DNA of 64,000 nt, taken from positions 35,626-99,625 of the forward strand of contig NZ_BPFX01000031.1 in assembly GCF_019655855.1 (NCBI RefSeq). Direction: 5' to 3'. Below, in pieces: positions 47,840 to 57,063 of this stretch. The notes below the pieces were generated by a model. The model did no database searches and was not told the DNA's origin. It worked only from the letters and a program-made list of their open reading frames with translations. A program made the position numbers and the translations under genes. Numbering within the stretch: position 1 is the stretch's first letter; every line of letters begins with the position of its first letter. The stretch comes from Pseudomonas paralcaligenes. Its GTDB lineage: Bacteria > Pseudomonadota > Gammaproteobacteria > Pseudomonadales > Pseudomonadaceae.

Positions 47840-49054
47840 TTACAGGGCGATGGCGGCGGCGCCGTCGGCGCGCGCGTGGATGGTGAACGAGCGGGCGTAG
47901 CCGGCGGGGTCGCTGCCATCCCAGACGCTGCCGTCGAGCAGGGTGGAGCTGCGCAGCTCGCTGGCCGGCACGGCGATGCCCAGCGCCTCGGCGGCGGCGC
48001 GGTAGATGTCCAGCCGGTGGATGCGGCGGGCGATGCCGAGGTAGTCCGGGTCGTCTCGCAACAGACCCCAGCGACGGAACTGGGTGAGGAACCACATGCC
48101 GTCGGACAGCCAGGGCATGTTCACCTCGCCGTCGGCGAAGAAGCGCAGCGGGTGGGCGTCCAGCCAGGCGTGGCCGAGGCCGTCCTCGTACTGGCCGAGG
48201 AAGCGCGGCTGGATGGCCGAGAGCGGGGCGTCGACGTACTCGGCGCTGCTGATCAACTGGGCAGTGCCGCGGCGGTTTTCCTCGCTCTCGTCGATGAAGC
48301 GGCTGGCCTCCAGCACGGCCATGCTCAACGCGCGGGCGGTGTTGGGGTACTGCTCGGCGAACTCGCGGGTTACGGCCAGCACCTTCTCTGGGTGGTCGGC
48401 CCAGATGTCCTGGCTGGTGGCCAGGGTGAAGCCCTGGTCTTCCTCCACCGCGAGGGCGCCCCACGGGCCGCCGGCGCAGAAGCCGTCGATGCGCCCGGCG
48501 CGCAGGTGGGCGACCATCTGCGAGGGCGGCACCACCACGGTGTTGACGTCTTCCAGCGGGTGGATGCCCTGGGCGGCCAGCCAGTAGTACAGCCACATGG
48601 CGTGGGTGCCGGTGGGGAAGGTCTGGGCAAAGGTGAGGCGTGCACCACCTTGGCGCACGCGCGCGGCGAGTGCCTCGGCGCTGGTCACGCCGGCCTGCTT
48701 GAGCGGCTGGGACAGGTTGAGCGCCTGGCCGTTCTGGCACAGGCCCATGAGGATGGCCATCTCGGTGGCCGCGCCGCCGAGGCCCAGGTGGATGCCGTAG
48801 ACCTGGCCGTAGAGGGCCTGGGCGGCGTCCAGATCACCGCTCAGCAGGCGGTCGCGCAGCCCGGCCCAAGAGGCCTGGCGCTGCAGGTTGAGGGTCAGCC
48901 CGTAGGGCTGGGCGAAGCCCTGGGTTGCCGCCACGATCAGCGAAGCGGAGTCGGTGAGGGCCATGAAGCCCAGGTTCAGTGCGCTCTTTTCCGGGGCATC
49001 GCTGCCCGCGACCCAGGCCAGGGCGTCGCTACGGATATTGCCGCTGTCGTTCAT
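47840..49054 (-). CDS. nasS: NasS, cytoplasmic nitrate sensor
   Basis: A 404-residue NrtA-like protein without a signal peptide (it starts MNDSGNIRSDALAWVAG), so it stays in the cytoplasm. Conserved blocks FPTGTHAMWLYYWLAAQGIHPL and CAGGPWGALAV show its relation to nrtA. In other bacteria NasS binds nitrate or nitrite and releases NasT. It is preceded by its own sigma-54 promoter and a NasT-type leader, so it may be autoregulated. Confidence 0.92.
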   Translation of the reverse strand: MNDSGNIRSDALAWVAGSDAPEKSALNLGFMALTDSASLIVAATQGFAQPYGLTLNLQRQASWAGLRDRLLSGDLDAAQALYGQVYGIHLGLGGAATEMAILMGLCQNGQALNLSQPLKQAGVTSAEALAARVRQGGARLTFAQTFPTGTHAMWLYYWLAAQGIHPLEDVNTVVVPPSQMVAHLRAGRIDGFCAGGPWGALAVEEDQGFTLATSQDIWADHPEKVLAVTREFAEQYPNTARALSMAVLEASRFIDESEENRRGTAQLISSAEYVDAPLSAIQPRFLGQYEDGLGHAWLDAHPLRFFADGEVNMPWLSDGMWFLTQFRRWGLLRDDPDYLGIARRIHRLDIYRAAAEALGIAVPASELRSSTLLDGSVWDGSDPAGYARSFTIHARADGAAAIAL

Positions 49055-49167
49055 CGAGATGTTCCGCCGTAGAGCAAAAAAGGCGTCGCTCCGGGCCGCC
49101 GCGGGGGCGGTGGCCGGAAACGACGCCATTGTCTGGAACTGCTCCGCCGTTGGAGCGAGTCCTGCTG
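49055..49167 (-). promoter_or_regulatory. NasT-type leader before nasS
   Basis: P1 (49141-49156) is GCTCC-AACGGC-GGAGC, with the same hexaloop as in the nrt leader. P2 (49122-49133) has loop AATGGC but only a 3-bp stem. A terminator (about 49075-49127, GGCGTCG with CGACGCC, then TTTTTT) follows. The architecture matches the nrt leader, with weaker P2. Confidence 0.75.
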
Positions 49168-49177
49168 GACAGGCTCA

Positions 49178-49193
49178 AGCAAGCCATGTGCCA
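49178..49193 (-). promoter_or_regulatory. Sigma-54 promoter of nasST
   Basis: TGGCACATGGCTTGCT on the minus strand differs from TGGCACG-N4-TTGCW at one position. Confidence 0.82.
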
Positions 49194-49222
49194 GCGCTAC
49201 GGTTGGAACCGTGCCGCAGGGT

Positions 49223-49432
49223 TCAGCGTTCGATGATCTGCTTGATCTGGGTCTGCGGGATCTGCTGCTTGCGGCCCTCGCTGTCCTCGAACTCGATCAT
49301 GCCGGTGTCTTCGTCCAGCTCGGGCTTGCCGTCGCTGGTGAGCATCTGGCCATCGGTGGTGAGGATGAGGTGTTCGCTCGCGCAGCCGGTGAGGGCGAGG
49401 AAGAACAGCAGGGTGGCTACTCGGTGCTTCAT
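49223..49432 (-). CDS. YgdI/YgdR family lipoprotein
   Basis: A 69-residue small lipoprotein (MKHRVATLLFFLALTGCASE; lipobox LTGC) with the family block LTTDGQMLTSDGKPELDEDTG. AGGAGC precedes the ATG. A paralogue follows at 49512. Function unknown. Confidence 0.85.
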   Translation of the reverse strand: MKHRVATLLFFLALTGCASEHLILTTDGQMLTSDGKPELDEDTGMIEFEDSEGRKQQIPQTQIKQIIER

Positions 49433-49511
49433 GAGGTGCTCCTGGGTGGTGGGATTCACCTCAAGTATTTCCGCGCCGCTGCGTTTGGCAAGGCGGCGCG
49501 GCAATACGTCC

Positions 49512-49721
49512 TCAGCGTTCGATGATCTGCTTCACCGAAGTCTGCGGAATCTGCTGCTCGTTGCCCTCGGCGTCCTCGTAGGTGATCAGGCCGGTGTCCT
49601 CGTCGATCTTCGGCTTGTCCTGGGCGCTGAGCATCTGGCCGTCGTTGGTGGCGATGATGTAGTCGGTGGAGCAGCCGGCGAGGCCGATCGCGCAGAGCAG
49701 GGCGAGAATCCAGGGTTTCAT
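49512..49721 (-). CDS. YgdI/YgdR family lipoprotein (paralogue)
   Basis: A 69-residue lipoprotein (MKPWILALLCAIGLAGCSTD; lipobox LAGC), same length as its neighbour and sharing DGQML, DEDTG and IPQTxxKQIIER. AAGGAG precedes the ATG. Tandem duplicates; function unknown. Confidence 0.85.
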   Translation of the reverse strand: MKPWILALLCAIGLAGCSTDYIIATNDGQMLSAQDKPKIDEDTGLITYEDAEGNEQQIPQTSVKQIIER

Positions 49722-49832
49722 GGTGAACTCCTTATGAATGGGGCGCCCGCGAGGGGCTTCAGAGCTTCGGACCACGGCTCTCCCGGTTTCGCTCCATAAA
49801 AATATGCGGGCCGGTCCAGCCCCAAGGGATGA

Positions 49833-50014
49833 GGCTATGTCCCGTTGCGTGTTGCGTGGTCAAGCCTCTCTATATGGGCGCTGCCGCTGCCTGCCTCTGG
49901 ATTCCCGCGTGCGCGGGAATGACGGGTTTGAAAGAGTGCCACCCCTACCTCGTCATCCCCGCGCAGGCGGGGATCCAGAAGGCCCAGGGCACTACGACAT
50001 CTAACAGGAACACA
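49833..50014. repeat. Composite repeat, GGCTATGTCCC left end
   Basis: It starts GGCTATGTCCCGTTGCG and contains CTGGATTCCCGCGTGCGC and GCGGGGATCCAG arms. The module 49856-50012 matches 24999-25160 in the other composite repeat (GCTGCCTGCC..., CACTACGACATCTAACAGG). The 343-bp gap 49722-50064 contains only this and a terminator. Confidence 0.6.
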
Positions 50015-50021
50015 GATAAAA

Positions 50022-50047
50022 GAAAGCCCCGCATGAGCGGGGCTTTC
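50022..50047 (-). terminator. Rho-independent terminator of acnB
   Basis: An 11-bp perfect stem (GAAAGCCCCGC with GCGGGGCTTTC), loop ATGA, then TTTTATC on the minus strand. It lies 18 bp past the acnB stop. Confidence 0.93.
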
Positions 50048-50064
50048 TGTTCACCGGGTGAGGC

Positions 50065-52674
50065 TTAGGCTTGAACGACCGGGATCTTGGCGTTCGCGGC
50101 CGCTTCCTTGTACTCGGCGATCTGGTCGAAGCTCAGGTAGCGATAGATGTCGGCAGCCATGCTGTCGATGTTCTTCGCGTACTCCATGTACTCCTCGACG
50201 GTCGGCAGCTTGCCGATGATCGAGGCGACCGCCGCCAGTTCGGCGGAGGCCAGGTACACGTTGGTCGCGTCGCCCAGACGGTTGGGGAAGTTACGGGTGG
50301 AGGTGGAGACCACGGTGGAACCGGTCTGCACGCGTGCCTGGTTGCCCATGCACAGGGAGCAGCCCGGCATTTCCATGCGGGCGCCGGCCTTGCCGTAGAT
50401 GCCGTAGTAGCCTTCCTCGGTCAGCTGGTGCTGGTCCATCTTGGTCGGCGGGGCCAGCCACAGGCGGGTCGGAATGCCGCCTTTGACCTTGTCCAGCAGC
50501 TTGCCGGCGGCGCGGAAGTGGCCGATGTTGGTCATGCAGGAACCGATGAAGACCTCGTCGATCTTCTCGCCGGCCACGGTGGACAGCAGGCGGGCATCGT
50601 CCGGGTCGTTCGGCGCGCACAGGACCGGCTCCTTAACGTCGGCCAGATCGATCTCGATCACGGCGGCGTATTCGGCGTCGGCATCGGCGGCCAGCAGTTG
50701 CGGGTTGGCCAGCCAGGCTTCCATGGCCTGGGCGCGACGCTCCAGGGTGCGGGCATCGCCGTAGCCTTCGCCGATCATCCAGCGCAGCATGGTGATGTTC
50801 GACTTCAGGTACTCGGCGATGGCGCTTTCCGGCAGCTTGATGGTGCAACCGGCGGCGGAGCGCTCGGCGGAGGCGTCGGACAGCTCGAACGCCTGCTCGA
50901 CGGTCAGCTCGTCCAGGCCTTCGATCTCGAGGATGCGGCCGGAGAAGATGTTCTTCTTGCCCTTCTTCTCGACGGTCAGCAGACCGGCCTGGATGGCGTA
51001 GTAGGGGATGGCATGGACCAGGTCACGCAGGGTGATGCCCGGTTGCAGCTTGCCCTTGAAACGCACCAGAACGGATTCCGGCATGTCCAGCGGCATCACG
51101 CCGGTGGCGGCGGCGAAGGCCACCAGGCCGGAACCGGCCGGGAAGGAGATGCCCATCGGGAAGCGGGTGTGCGAGTCGCCACCGGTGCCGACGGTGTCAG
51201 GCAGCAGCATGCGGTTCAGCCAGCTGTGGATGATGCCGTCGCCCGGACGCAGGGACACGCCGCTGCGGTTCATGATGAAGTCCGGCAGGGTGTGGTGGGT
51301 GGTGACGTCGATCGGCTTCGGATAGGCGGCGGTGTGGCAGAAGGACTGCATCACCAGGTCGGCGGAGAAGCCCAGGCAGGCCAGGTCCTTCAGCTCGTCG
51401 CGGGTCATCGGGCCGGTGGTGTCCTGGGAGCCGACGGTGGTCATCTTCGGCTCGCAGTAGGTGCCCGGGCGCACGCCCTGGCCTTCCTGCAGGCCGCAGG
51501 CGCGACCGACCATCTTCTGCGCCAGGGTGAAGCCCTTGCCGCTGTCGGCCGGGGCGACCGGCTTCTTGAACAGGGTGGACGGGGCCAGGCCCAGCTCGGC
51601 GCGGGCCTTCTCGGTCAGGCCACGGCCGACGATCAGCGGGATACGGCCGCCGGCGCGGACTTCGTCCAGCAGCACGTCGGTCTTCAGCTGGAAGCTGGTG
51701 ACCAGCTCGTCGCTGCCGTGGCGGCGCACTTCGCCCTTGTACGGGTAGACGTCGATGGCGTCGCCCATGGCCAGGTTGGTGCAATCGAATTCAATCGGCA
51801 GGGCGCCGGCGTCTTCCATGGTGTTGTAGAAGATCGGGGCGATCTTGGTGCCGAAGCAGAAACCACCGGCGCGCTTGTTCGGCACGTAGGGGATGTCGTC
51901 GCCGAAGAACCACAGCACCGAGTTGGTGGCGGACTTGCGGGAGGAACCGGTACCGACCACGTCACCGACGTAGGCGACCGGGAAGCCCTTGGCCTTCAGC
52001 GCTTCCATCTGCTTGATCGGGCCGACGGAGCCCGGCTGGTCCGGGTTGATGCCGTCACGGGCCATCTTCAGCATGGCCAGGGCGTGCAGCGGGATGTCCG
52101 GGCGGGACCAGGCGTCCGGCGCCGGCGACAGGTCGTCGGTGTTGGTTTCGCCGGTGACCTTGAACACGGTCAGGGTGACTTTTTCCGGAACGGCGGGGCG
52201 GTTGACGAACCACTCGCCGTCGGCCCAGGACTGCATCACGGCCTTGGCGTTGGCGTTGCCGGCCTTGGCGCGCTCGGCCACGTCGTGGAAGGCGTCGAAC
52301 ATCAGCAGGGTGTGCTTCAACTGCTCGGCGGCGACTTCGGCCAGCTCGGTGCTGTCCAGCAGTTCGACCAGGGTGGCGATGTTGTAGCCGCCCTGCATGG
52401 TGCCCAGCAGTTCGACGGCGCGTTGCTTGCTGATCAGCGGGGAGCTGGCTTCGCCCTTGGCCACGGCGGACAGGAAGCCGGCCTTGACGTAGGCGGCTTC
52501 GTCCACGCCCGGCGGAACACGGTTGGTGATCAGATCAACGAGGAAGGCTTCTTCGCCGGCCGGCGGGTTCTTCAGCAGCTCGACCAGGCCTGCGGTTTGC
52601 TCGGCGTTCAGCGGCTGGGGAACGATCCCTTGGGCGGCACGCTCTTCTACGTGTTTGCGATAGGCTTCAAGCAC
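50065..52674 (-). CDS. acnB: Aconitate hydratase B (and 2-methylisocitrate dehydratase)
   Basis: An 869-residue AcnB-type aconitase of the TCA cycle, equal in length to known Pseudomonas AcnB. It starts [19 protein letters not shown] at 52674 has GAGG about 10 nt upstream. Cluster ligands are in GSCMTN and [11 protein letters not shown], with the HEAT-like N-terminal domain in the first 160 residues. It is monocistronic with a strong terminator. A 128-nt nested hairpin lies upstream (52791-52918). Confidence 0.95.
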   Translation of the reverse strand: MLEAYRKHVEERAAQGIVPQPLNAEQTAGLVELLKNPPAGEEAFLVDLITNRVPPGVDEAAYVKAGFLSAVAKGEASSPLISKQRAVELLGTMQGGYNIATLVELLDSTELAEVAAEQLKHTLLMFDAFHDVAERAKAGNANAKAVMQSWADGEWFVNRPAVPEKVTLTVFKVTGETNTDDLSPAPDAWSRPDIPLHALAMLKMARDGINPDQPGSVGPIKQMEALKAKGFPVAYVGDVVGTGSSRKSATNSVLWFFGDDIPYVPNKRAGGFCFGTKIAPIFYNTMEDAGALPIEFDCTNLAMGDAIDVYPYKGEVRRHGSDELVTSFQLKTDVLLDEVRAGGRIPLIVGRGLTEKARAELGLAPSTLFKKPVAPADSGKGFTLAQKMVGRACGLQEGQGVRPGTYCEPKMTTVGSQDTTGPMTRDELKDLACLGFSADLVMQSFCHTAAYPKPIDVTTHHTLPDFIMNRSGVSLRPGDGIIHSWLNRMLLPDTVGTGGDSHTRFPMGISFPAGSGLVAFAAATGVMPLDMPESVLVRFKGKLQPGITLRDLVHAIPYYAIQAGLLTVEKKGKKNIFSGRILEIEGLDELTVEQAFELSDASAERSAAGCTIKLPESAIAEYLKSNITMLRWMIGEGYGDARTLERRAQAMEAWLANPQLLAADADAEYAAVIEIDLADVKEPVLCAPNDPDDARLLSTVAGEKIDEVFIGSCMTNIGHFRAAGKLLDKVKGGIPTRLWLAPPTKMDQHQLTEEGYYGIYGKAGARMEMPGCSLCMGNQARVQTGSTVVSTSTRNFPNRLGDATNVYLASAELAAVASIIGKLPTVEEYMEYAKNIDSMAADIYRYLSFDQIAEYKEAAANAKIPVVQA

Positions 52675-52790
52675 AGTTATTACCCTCATCAGTGGTCGCG
52701 GCGGCCCGCAACGCTTATCCAGAAAACCGCCACGCATCGCGCCGCTGCGCTTTTTGGGCGCACTGGCCGGTGTGTCGACGGCTTCAACAA

Positions 52791-52918
52791 GAAGCTGTTT
52801 TCAAAGTTTTACGCCGCAGGACGCGAGAGGGGATGAGGGCGGCGCAGGTTTCGGCGAACCTGCGCCAGACGCGTTCCTGGCGGATCGACTGTGCTCGTGA
52901 CGCTTTGAAAACAGCTTC
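52791..52918. repeat. Nested 128-nt palindrome upstream of acnB
   Basis: A perfect 16-bp outer arm GAAGCTGTTTTCAAAG (52791-52806) pairs with 52903-52918. An inner perfect 10-bp arm GGCGCAGGTT (52841-52850) pairs with 52857-52866. Between them GCCGCAGGACGCG and CGCGTTCCTGGCGG pair with bulges. It lies 117 bp upstream of acnB. The 448-bp gap contains no other gene. Confidence 0.75.
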
Positions 52919-53122
52919 CGACGGACATCGGTGCCTAAAAAGGCGGTGCAATTCTACTGGAACGGGCGGCCAAAGTTAAGCGAAACGCCGATCCAATCGG
53001 GGTTTTAGACTACCTGTCATCGTCTGGCTGGCAAGTCGACGAAGGTCTGGTCGGTCATGATGACCCTGCCGGGGGTAGCCGCTATCATGGGGCGCCTGTT
53101 TCACAGCGCCGTCCTGCCCCGC

Positions 53123-53599
53123 ATGTCCAACCAACGTATCAAGACGCCCTGCGTCGGCCTCTGCTCCACCGTCTACGGCGACCTGGTGTGCCGCGGCTGC
53201 AAGCGCTTCCATCACGAGGTGGTGAACTGGAACGCCTACAACGACGACGAGAAGCGCGCCGTGTGGAAGCGCCTCGAAGTGCTGCTGGTACAGGTGATGC
53301 AGGGCAAGGTGGAGATCTTCGACCCGTCGCTGCTGCGCGCGCAGCTGGAGCAGCGCCAGGTGCGCTTCGTGCCCGAGCAGTCCGAGTACTGCTGGGCCTA
53401 CCAGCTGATCGCCCGCGCCTCGCGCCTGATCAGCCGGCTGGAGGCCTACGGCCTGGTGCTGCTGCCCGAGTTCCGCGACTGGGAGCTGCCGGCCCTGCGC
53501 GAGGCCATCGACCGCGAGTTCTTCCTGCTCTCCGAGGCGCACTACGAGCGCTACATCGCGCCGCGCTTCCTGCGCGAAGGCATGGAAGTGCGCGTCTGA
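53123..53599 (+). CDS. DUF1289 domain protein
   Basis: A 158-residue protein. Residues 8-50 form the DUF1289 cysteine motif (TPCVGLCSTVYGDLVCRGCKRF, with four cysteines likely binding metal). The rest is helical with aromatic residues (YCWAYQLIARASRLISRLE). The ATG at 53123 is preferred over upstream in-frame ATGs but has no clear ribosome site. It is divergent from acnB. Function unknown. Confidence 0.8.
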   Translation: MSNQRIKTPCVGLCSTVYGDLVCRGCKRFHHEVVNWNAYNDDEKRAVWKRLEVLLVQVMQGKVEIFDPSLLRAQLEQRQVRFVPEQSEYCWAYQLIARASRLISRLEAYGLVLLPEFRDWELPALREAIDREFFLLSEAHYERYIAPRFLREGMEVRV

Positions 53600-53660
53600 G
53601 CGAAGGCTTCGCCGCGCTGCCATGCCATGGGGCGGTCCGCCGCGCCTGGGGCGCAAAATC

Positions 53661-53675
53661 GCTCCATGTTGGTGC
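53661..53675 (+). promoter_or_regulatory. Candidate NtrC enhancer
   Basis: GCTCCATGTTGGTGC has half-sites GCACC/GGTGC with one mismatch. It is centred about 86 bp upstream of the predicted start of the sigma-54 promoter at 53728. Confidence 0.65.
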
Positions 53676-53727
53676 GCAGCGCTTCGCTTGGATGAGCAAC
53701 TCGTTGATCTGAAAGCATAATTTTTCA

Positions 53728-53743
53728 TGGCACGGGCCTTGCG
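53728..53743 (+). promoter_or_regulatory. Sigma-54 promoter of ATP-grasp/alpha-E/transglutaminase operon
   Basis: TGGCACGGGCCTTGCG fits TGGCACG-N4-TTGCW at 15 of 16 positions. It lies 36 bp before the ATG, and AAGGAG follows at 53767-53772. Confidence 0.85.
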
Positions 53744-53778
53744 ATGGCACTTCCTGTCCGGGTGACAAGGAGTACGGC

Positions 53779-55188
53779 ATGGCCCGCACCTTCTACGATG
53801 AGATGTACGACGCGAGTGGCACGGTCCGCCCGCACTACCGGGAATTCGCCCGCTGGTTGGCGGACACCCCCGACGAGCTCCTGGCCCAGCGCCGCCGGGA
53901 GGCCGACCTGCTGTTCCACCGCGCGGGCATCACCTTCACGCTCTACGGAGACGAGCAGGGCACCGAGCGTCTGATTCCCTTCGACACCATTCCGCGCAGC
54001 ATCCCCGCCAGCGAATGGCGCATCGTCGAGGCCGGCTGCATCCAGCGGGTCAAGGCGCTGAATATGTTCCTCGCCGACCTCTACCACGAACAGCGCATCC
54101 TCAAGGCCGGCATCGTCCCGGCCGAGCAGGTGCTGGCCAACGAGGGCTACCAGCTGGCCATGCAGGGCCTCGACCTGCACCGCGACCTCTACGCCCATAT
54201 CGCCGGCGTCGACCTGGTGCGCGACGGCGACGGCAGTTTCTACGTGCTGGAGGACAACCTGCGCACCCCCAGCGGCGTCAGCTACATGCTGGAAGACCGC
54301 AAGATGATGATGCGCCTGTTCCCCGAGCTGTTCTCGATGCAGCGGGTGGCGCCCATCGACCACTACCCGAGCCTGCTGCTGGACACCCTGAAAAGCTCCA
54401 GCCCGATCGACAACCCCAGCGTGGTGGTGCTCACCCCGGGGCGCTTCAACAGCGCCTACTTCGAGCACGCCTTCCTCGCCCGCGAGATGGGTGTGGAGCT
54501 GGTGGAGGGCGCCGACCTGTTCGTCCGCGACGACAAGGTGTTCATGCGCACCACCGCCGGCCCGCAGCCGGTGGACGTGATCTACCGCCGCCTGGACGAC
54601 TCCTTCCTCGACCCGCTGGCCTTCAACCCGGACTCCATGCTCGGCGTGCCCGGCCTGCTGGCCGCCTACCGGAGCGGCAACGTGGTACTGGCCAACGCGG
54701 TGGGCACCGGGGTGGCGGACGACAAGTCGATCTACCCCTACGTCGGCGAAATGATCCGCTTCTACCTGGACGAGGAGCCGATCCTCAAGAACGTGCCCAC
54801 CTGGCAGTGCCGCAAGCCCGAGGAGTTGTCCCACGTGCTGGCCAACCTCTCCGAACTGGTGGTCAAGGAAACCCAGGGCTCCGGCGGCTACGGCATGCTG
54901 GTCGGCCCGGCCGCCACCCAGGCCGAGATCGAGGCCTTCCGCGAACGCCTCAAGGCCCGGCCCGAGGCCTACATCGCCCAGCCGACGCTGTGCCTGTCGA
55001 CCTGCCCGACCTTCGTCGAGAGCGGCGTCGCCCCGCGCCACATCGACCTGCGCCCGTTCGTCCTGTCCGGCCGCGAGACGCGCCTGGTGCCCGGCGGCCT
55101 GACCCGCGTGGCCCTGCGCGAGGGCTCGCTGGTGGTCAACTCGTCCCAGGGCGGCGGCACCAAGGACACCTGGGTGGTGGAGGACTGA
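53779..55188 (+). CDS. Circularly permuted ATP-grasp protein
   Basis: A 469-residue protein of the circularly permuted ATP-grasp type 2 family (formerly DUF404/DUF407). It has DGSFYVLEDNLRTPSGVSYML (about residues 153-173) and LVVKETQGSGGYGMLVGP (about 357-374) as phosphate/metal-binding regions. The fold suggests peptide or amide ligation. It is the first gene of a three-gene operon with alpha-E and transglutaminase proteins, 2 bp from the next gene. In other bacteria this set often includes an Anbu peptidase; none is seen here. The substrate is unknown. Confidence 0.9.
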   Translation: MARTFYDEMYDASGTVRPHYREFARWLADTPDELLAQRRREADLLFHRAGITFTLYGDEQGTERLIPFDTIPRSIPASEWRIVEAGCIQRVKALNMFLADLYHEQRILKAGIVPAEQVLANEGYQLAMQGLDLHRDLYAHIAGVDLVRDGDGSFYVLEDNLRTPSGVSYMLEDRKMMMRLFPELFSMQRVAPIDHYPSLLLDTLKSSSPIDNPSVVVLTPGRFNSAYFEHAFLAREMGVELVEGADLFVRDDKVFMRTTAGPQPVDVIYRRLDDSFLDPLAFNPDSMLGVPGLLAAYRSGNVVLANAVGTGVADDKSIYPYVGEMIRFYLDEEPILKNVPTWQCRKPEELSHVLANLSELVVKETQGSGGYGMLVGPAATQAEIEAFRERLKARPEAYIAQPTLCLSTCPTFVESGVAPRHIDLRPFVLSGRETRLVPGGLTRVALREGSLVVNSSQGGGTKDTWVVED

Positions 55189-55190
55189 CC

Positions 55191-56141
55191 ATGCTGAGCA
55201 GAACCGCCTCCGACCTCTACTGGATGTCGCGCTACCTGGAACGCGCCGAGAACCTCGCGCGCATGCTCGACGTCAGCTACTCGCTGTCGCTGATGCCGCA
55301 GGACGGCCGTGGCGATGGCCTCGACGAACTGGCCCTGCCGCTGCTGATCACCGGCACCCTGGACGACTACCTGGAGCGCCACGGCCAGCTGCACGCCGAG
55401 CGCATGCTGCACTTCTTCGCCCTCGACGCGGACAACCCGGCGAGCATCTACTGCTGCCTGCAGGGCGCGCGCAGCAACGCCCACGCCGTGCGCGGGCGGA
55501 TCACCGCCGACATGTGGGAGAACATCAACGCCACCTGGCTGGAGATGCGCGGCATCGCCGCCGAGGGCCTGGGCCGCTACGGCATCAGCCGCTTCTGCGA
55601 GTGGGTCAAGGAGCGCTCCCACCTGTTCCGCGGCGCCACCTTCGGCACCATCATGCGCGGCGAGGCCTACCGCTTCATCCGCCTGGGCACCTTCATCGAG
55701 CGCGCCGACAACACCCTGCGCCTGCTCGACGCCCGCTACGAGATGCTTGGCGAGGCCGCCGACGAAGTCAGCGACACCTCGGCCCGCGGCTACTACGAGT
55801 GGAGCGCGCTGCTGCGTGCGCTGTCCTCCTTCGAGGCCTTCACCGAGATCTACCGCGGCTCGCCGCGCACTCACAAGATCGCCGAACTGCTGCTGCTGCG
55901 CCCCGAAGTGCCGCGCTCCCTGCGCGCCTGCATGGAGGAACTCAACCTGATGCTCGCCGGCCTGCCTGGCGAGAACGGTCGCCCGGCCCAGCGCCTGGCC
56001 GCCGAGCTGGACGCGCGCCTGCGCTACACCAGCGTCGGCGAGGTTCTCGACGAGGGCCTGCACACCTGGCTCACCGATTTCATCCTGCTCGTCCGTCAGT
56101 TGGGCAGCGCCATCCACACGTCCTATCTGGAGGTCGTATGA
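55191..56141 (+). CDS. Alpha-E domain protein
   Basis: A 316-residue all-helical alpha-E (formerly DUF403) protein, starting MLSRTASDLYWMSRYLERAENLARMLD. The ATG is 2 bp past the ATP-grasp stop. Function unknown, but it is always found with the ATP-grasp partner in this operon type and probably forms a complex with it. Its stop overlaps the next gene as ATGA. Confidence 0.9.
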   Translation: MLSRTASDLYWMSRYLERAENLARMLDVSYSLSLMPQDGRGDGLDELALPLLITGTLDDYLERHGQLHAERMLHFFALDADNPASIYCCLQGARSNAHAVRGRITADMWENINATWLEMRGIAAEGLGRYGISRFCEWVKERSHLFRGATFGTIMRGEAYRFIRLGTFIERADNTLRLLDARYEMLGEAADEVSDTSARGYYEWSALLRALSSFEAFTEIYRGSPRTHKIAELLLLRPEVPRSLRACMEELNLMLAGLPGENGRPAQRLAAELDARLRYTSVGEVLDEGLHTWLTDFILLVRQLGSAIHTSYLEVV

Positions 56142-56938
56142 GACTCTCGATCCGCCACGACACCACCTACAACTACGACGACCAGGTGCGCGCGAGCATC
56201 CAGTACCTGCGCCTGACCCCGCAGGAGAGCGCCCGCCAGCGGGTGATCAGCTGGCAGCTCGACCTGCCGCGCCCGGTACGCGCGCAGCGCGACCCCTATG
56301 GCAACATCCTCCACGTGCTGACCCTGGACGAGCCCCACGAGGCCCTGGTGATCGGCGCCCGTGGCCAGGTGGAGATCGATGAGCGTTGCGAATCCGAGCG
56401 CGACGCCCGCTCGGCTCTGCCGTACCTGCGCAGCACGCGCCTGACCCAGGCCGACGATGCCCTGCGTGAATTCGCCCAGGCCAGCAGCGCCGGGCGCCGC
56501 GACCGCGACGGCCTGGTCGACCTGATGCACGGCCTGCACCAGCAGATGCCCTACAAGCCGGGCGCCACCCGGGTGGACAGCACTGCCGCCGAGGCCTTCG
56601 CCGGCCGCGCCGGGGTCTGCCAGGACCACACCCATGCCTTCCTGGCCTGCGCCCGCAGCCTGGGCGTGCCTTCGCGCTACGTCTCCGGCTACCTGTACAC
56701 CGAGGACAGCGAGCACCTGGCCAGCCACGCCTGGGCCGAGGCCTGGCTGGGCGACGCCTGGTACAGCTTCGACGTGACCAACCAGCTGTCCCGGCCGGAG
56801 CGTCACCTCAAGCTGGCGGTGGGCCTGGACTATCTGGACGCCTGCCCGGTGCGCGGCATGCGCCGTGGCGGCGGGGGCGAGCAGATGCACGCGCGGGTGA
56901 ACGTGGCCTCGCTGATGCAGGTGCAGCAGCAACAGTGA
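56138..56938 (+). CDS. Transglutaminase-like protein
   Basis: A 266-residue protein with an N-terminal beta domain (MRLSIRHDTTYNYDD) and transglutaminase-like catalytic core. The triad is cysteine 161 (GVCQDHTHAF), histidine 197 (SHAWAEAW), and aspartate 212 (SFDVTN). It could act as a peptidase or amidase on the operon's product. It overlaps alpha-E by 4 bp. No signal peptide is seen, so it is cytoplasmic. Confidence 0.92.
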   Translation: MRLSIRHDTTYNYDDQVRASIQYLRLTPQESARQRVISWQLDLPRPVRAQRDPYGNILHVLTLDEPHEALVIGARGQVEIDERCESERDARSALPYLRSTRLTQADDALREFAQASSAGRRDRDGLVDLMHGLHQQMPYKPGATRVDSTAAEAFAGRAGVCQDHTHAFLACARSLGVPSRYVSGYLYTEDSEHLASHAWAEAWLGDAWYSFDVTNQLSRPERHLKLAVGLDYLDACPVRGMRRGGGGEQMHARVNVASLMQVQQQQ

Positions 56939-57005
56939 CGTGGGGCCGCCGCTGAGCGCGGCGGAATTCCGGGACGGCCCGATGGCTGGTCCCGAAGTTG
57001 TTTGC

Positions 57006-57054
57006 CCGGACAGCTTTCGATCCAGTAGATTGTTTTGTTTCGAATTCTGTCCGG
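57006..57054 (+). promoter_or_regulatory. Inverted repeat before the MFS start
   Basis: CCGGACAGCTTTCGA (57006-57020) pairs with TCGAATTCTGTCCGG (57040-57054) with two mismatches and a 19-nt spacer. The right arm abuts the GGAAC ribosome site of the TTG start at 57064. Confidence 0.6.
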
Positions 57055-57063
57055 AACCTCCCC

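Noticed and set aside
49194..49300. NtrC enhancer for nasS
   Set aside because: No GCACC-N5-GGTGC-like pair was found in the expected interval; it may be inside the upstream gene or absent.
50071..52836. 921-codon plus-strand open frame opposite acnB
   Set aside because: acnB is certain on the minus strand, and the antisense frame has no recognisable domain.
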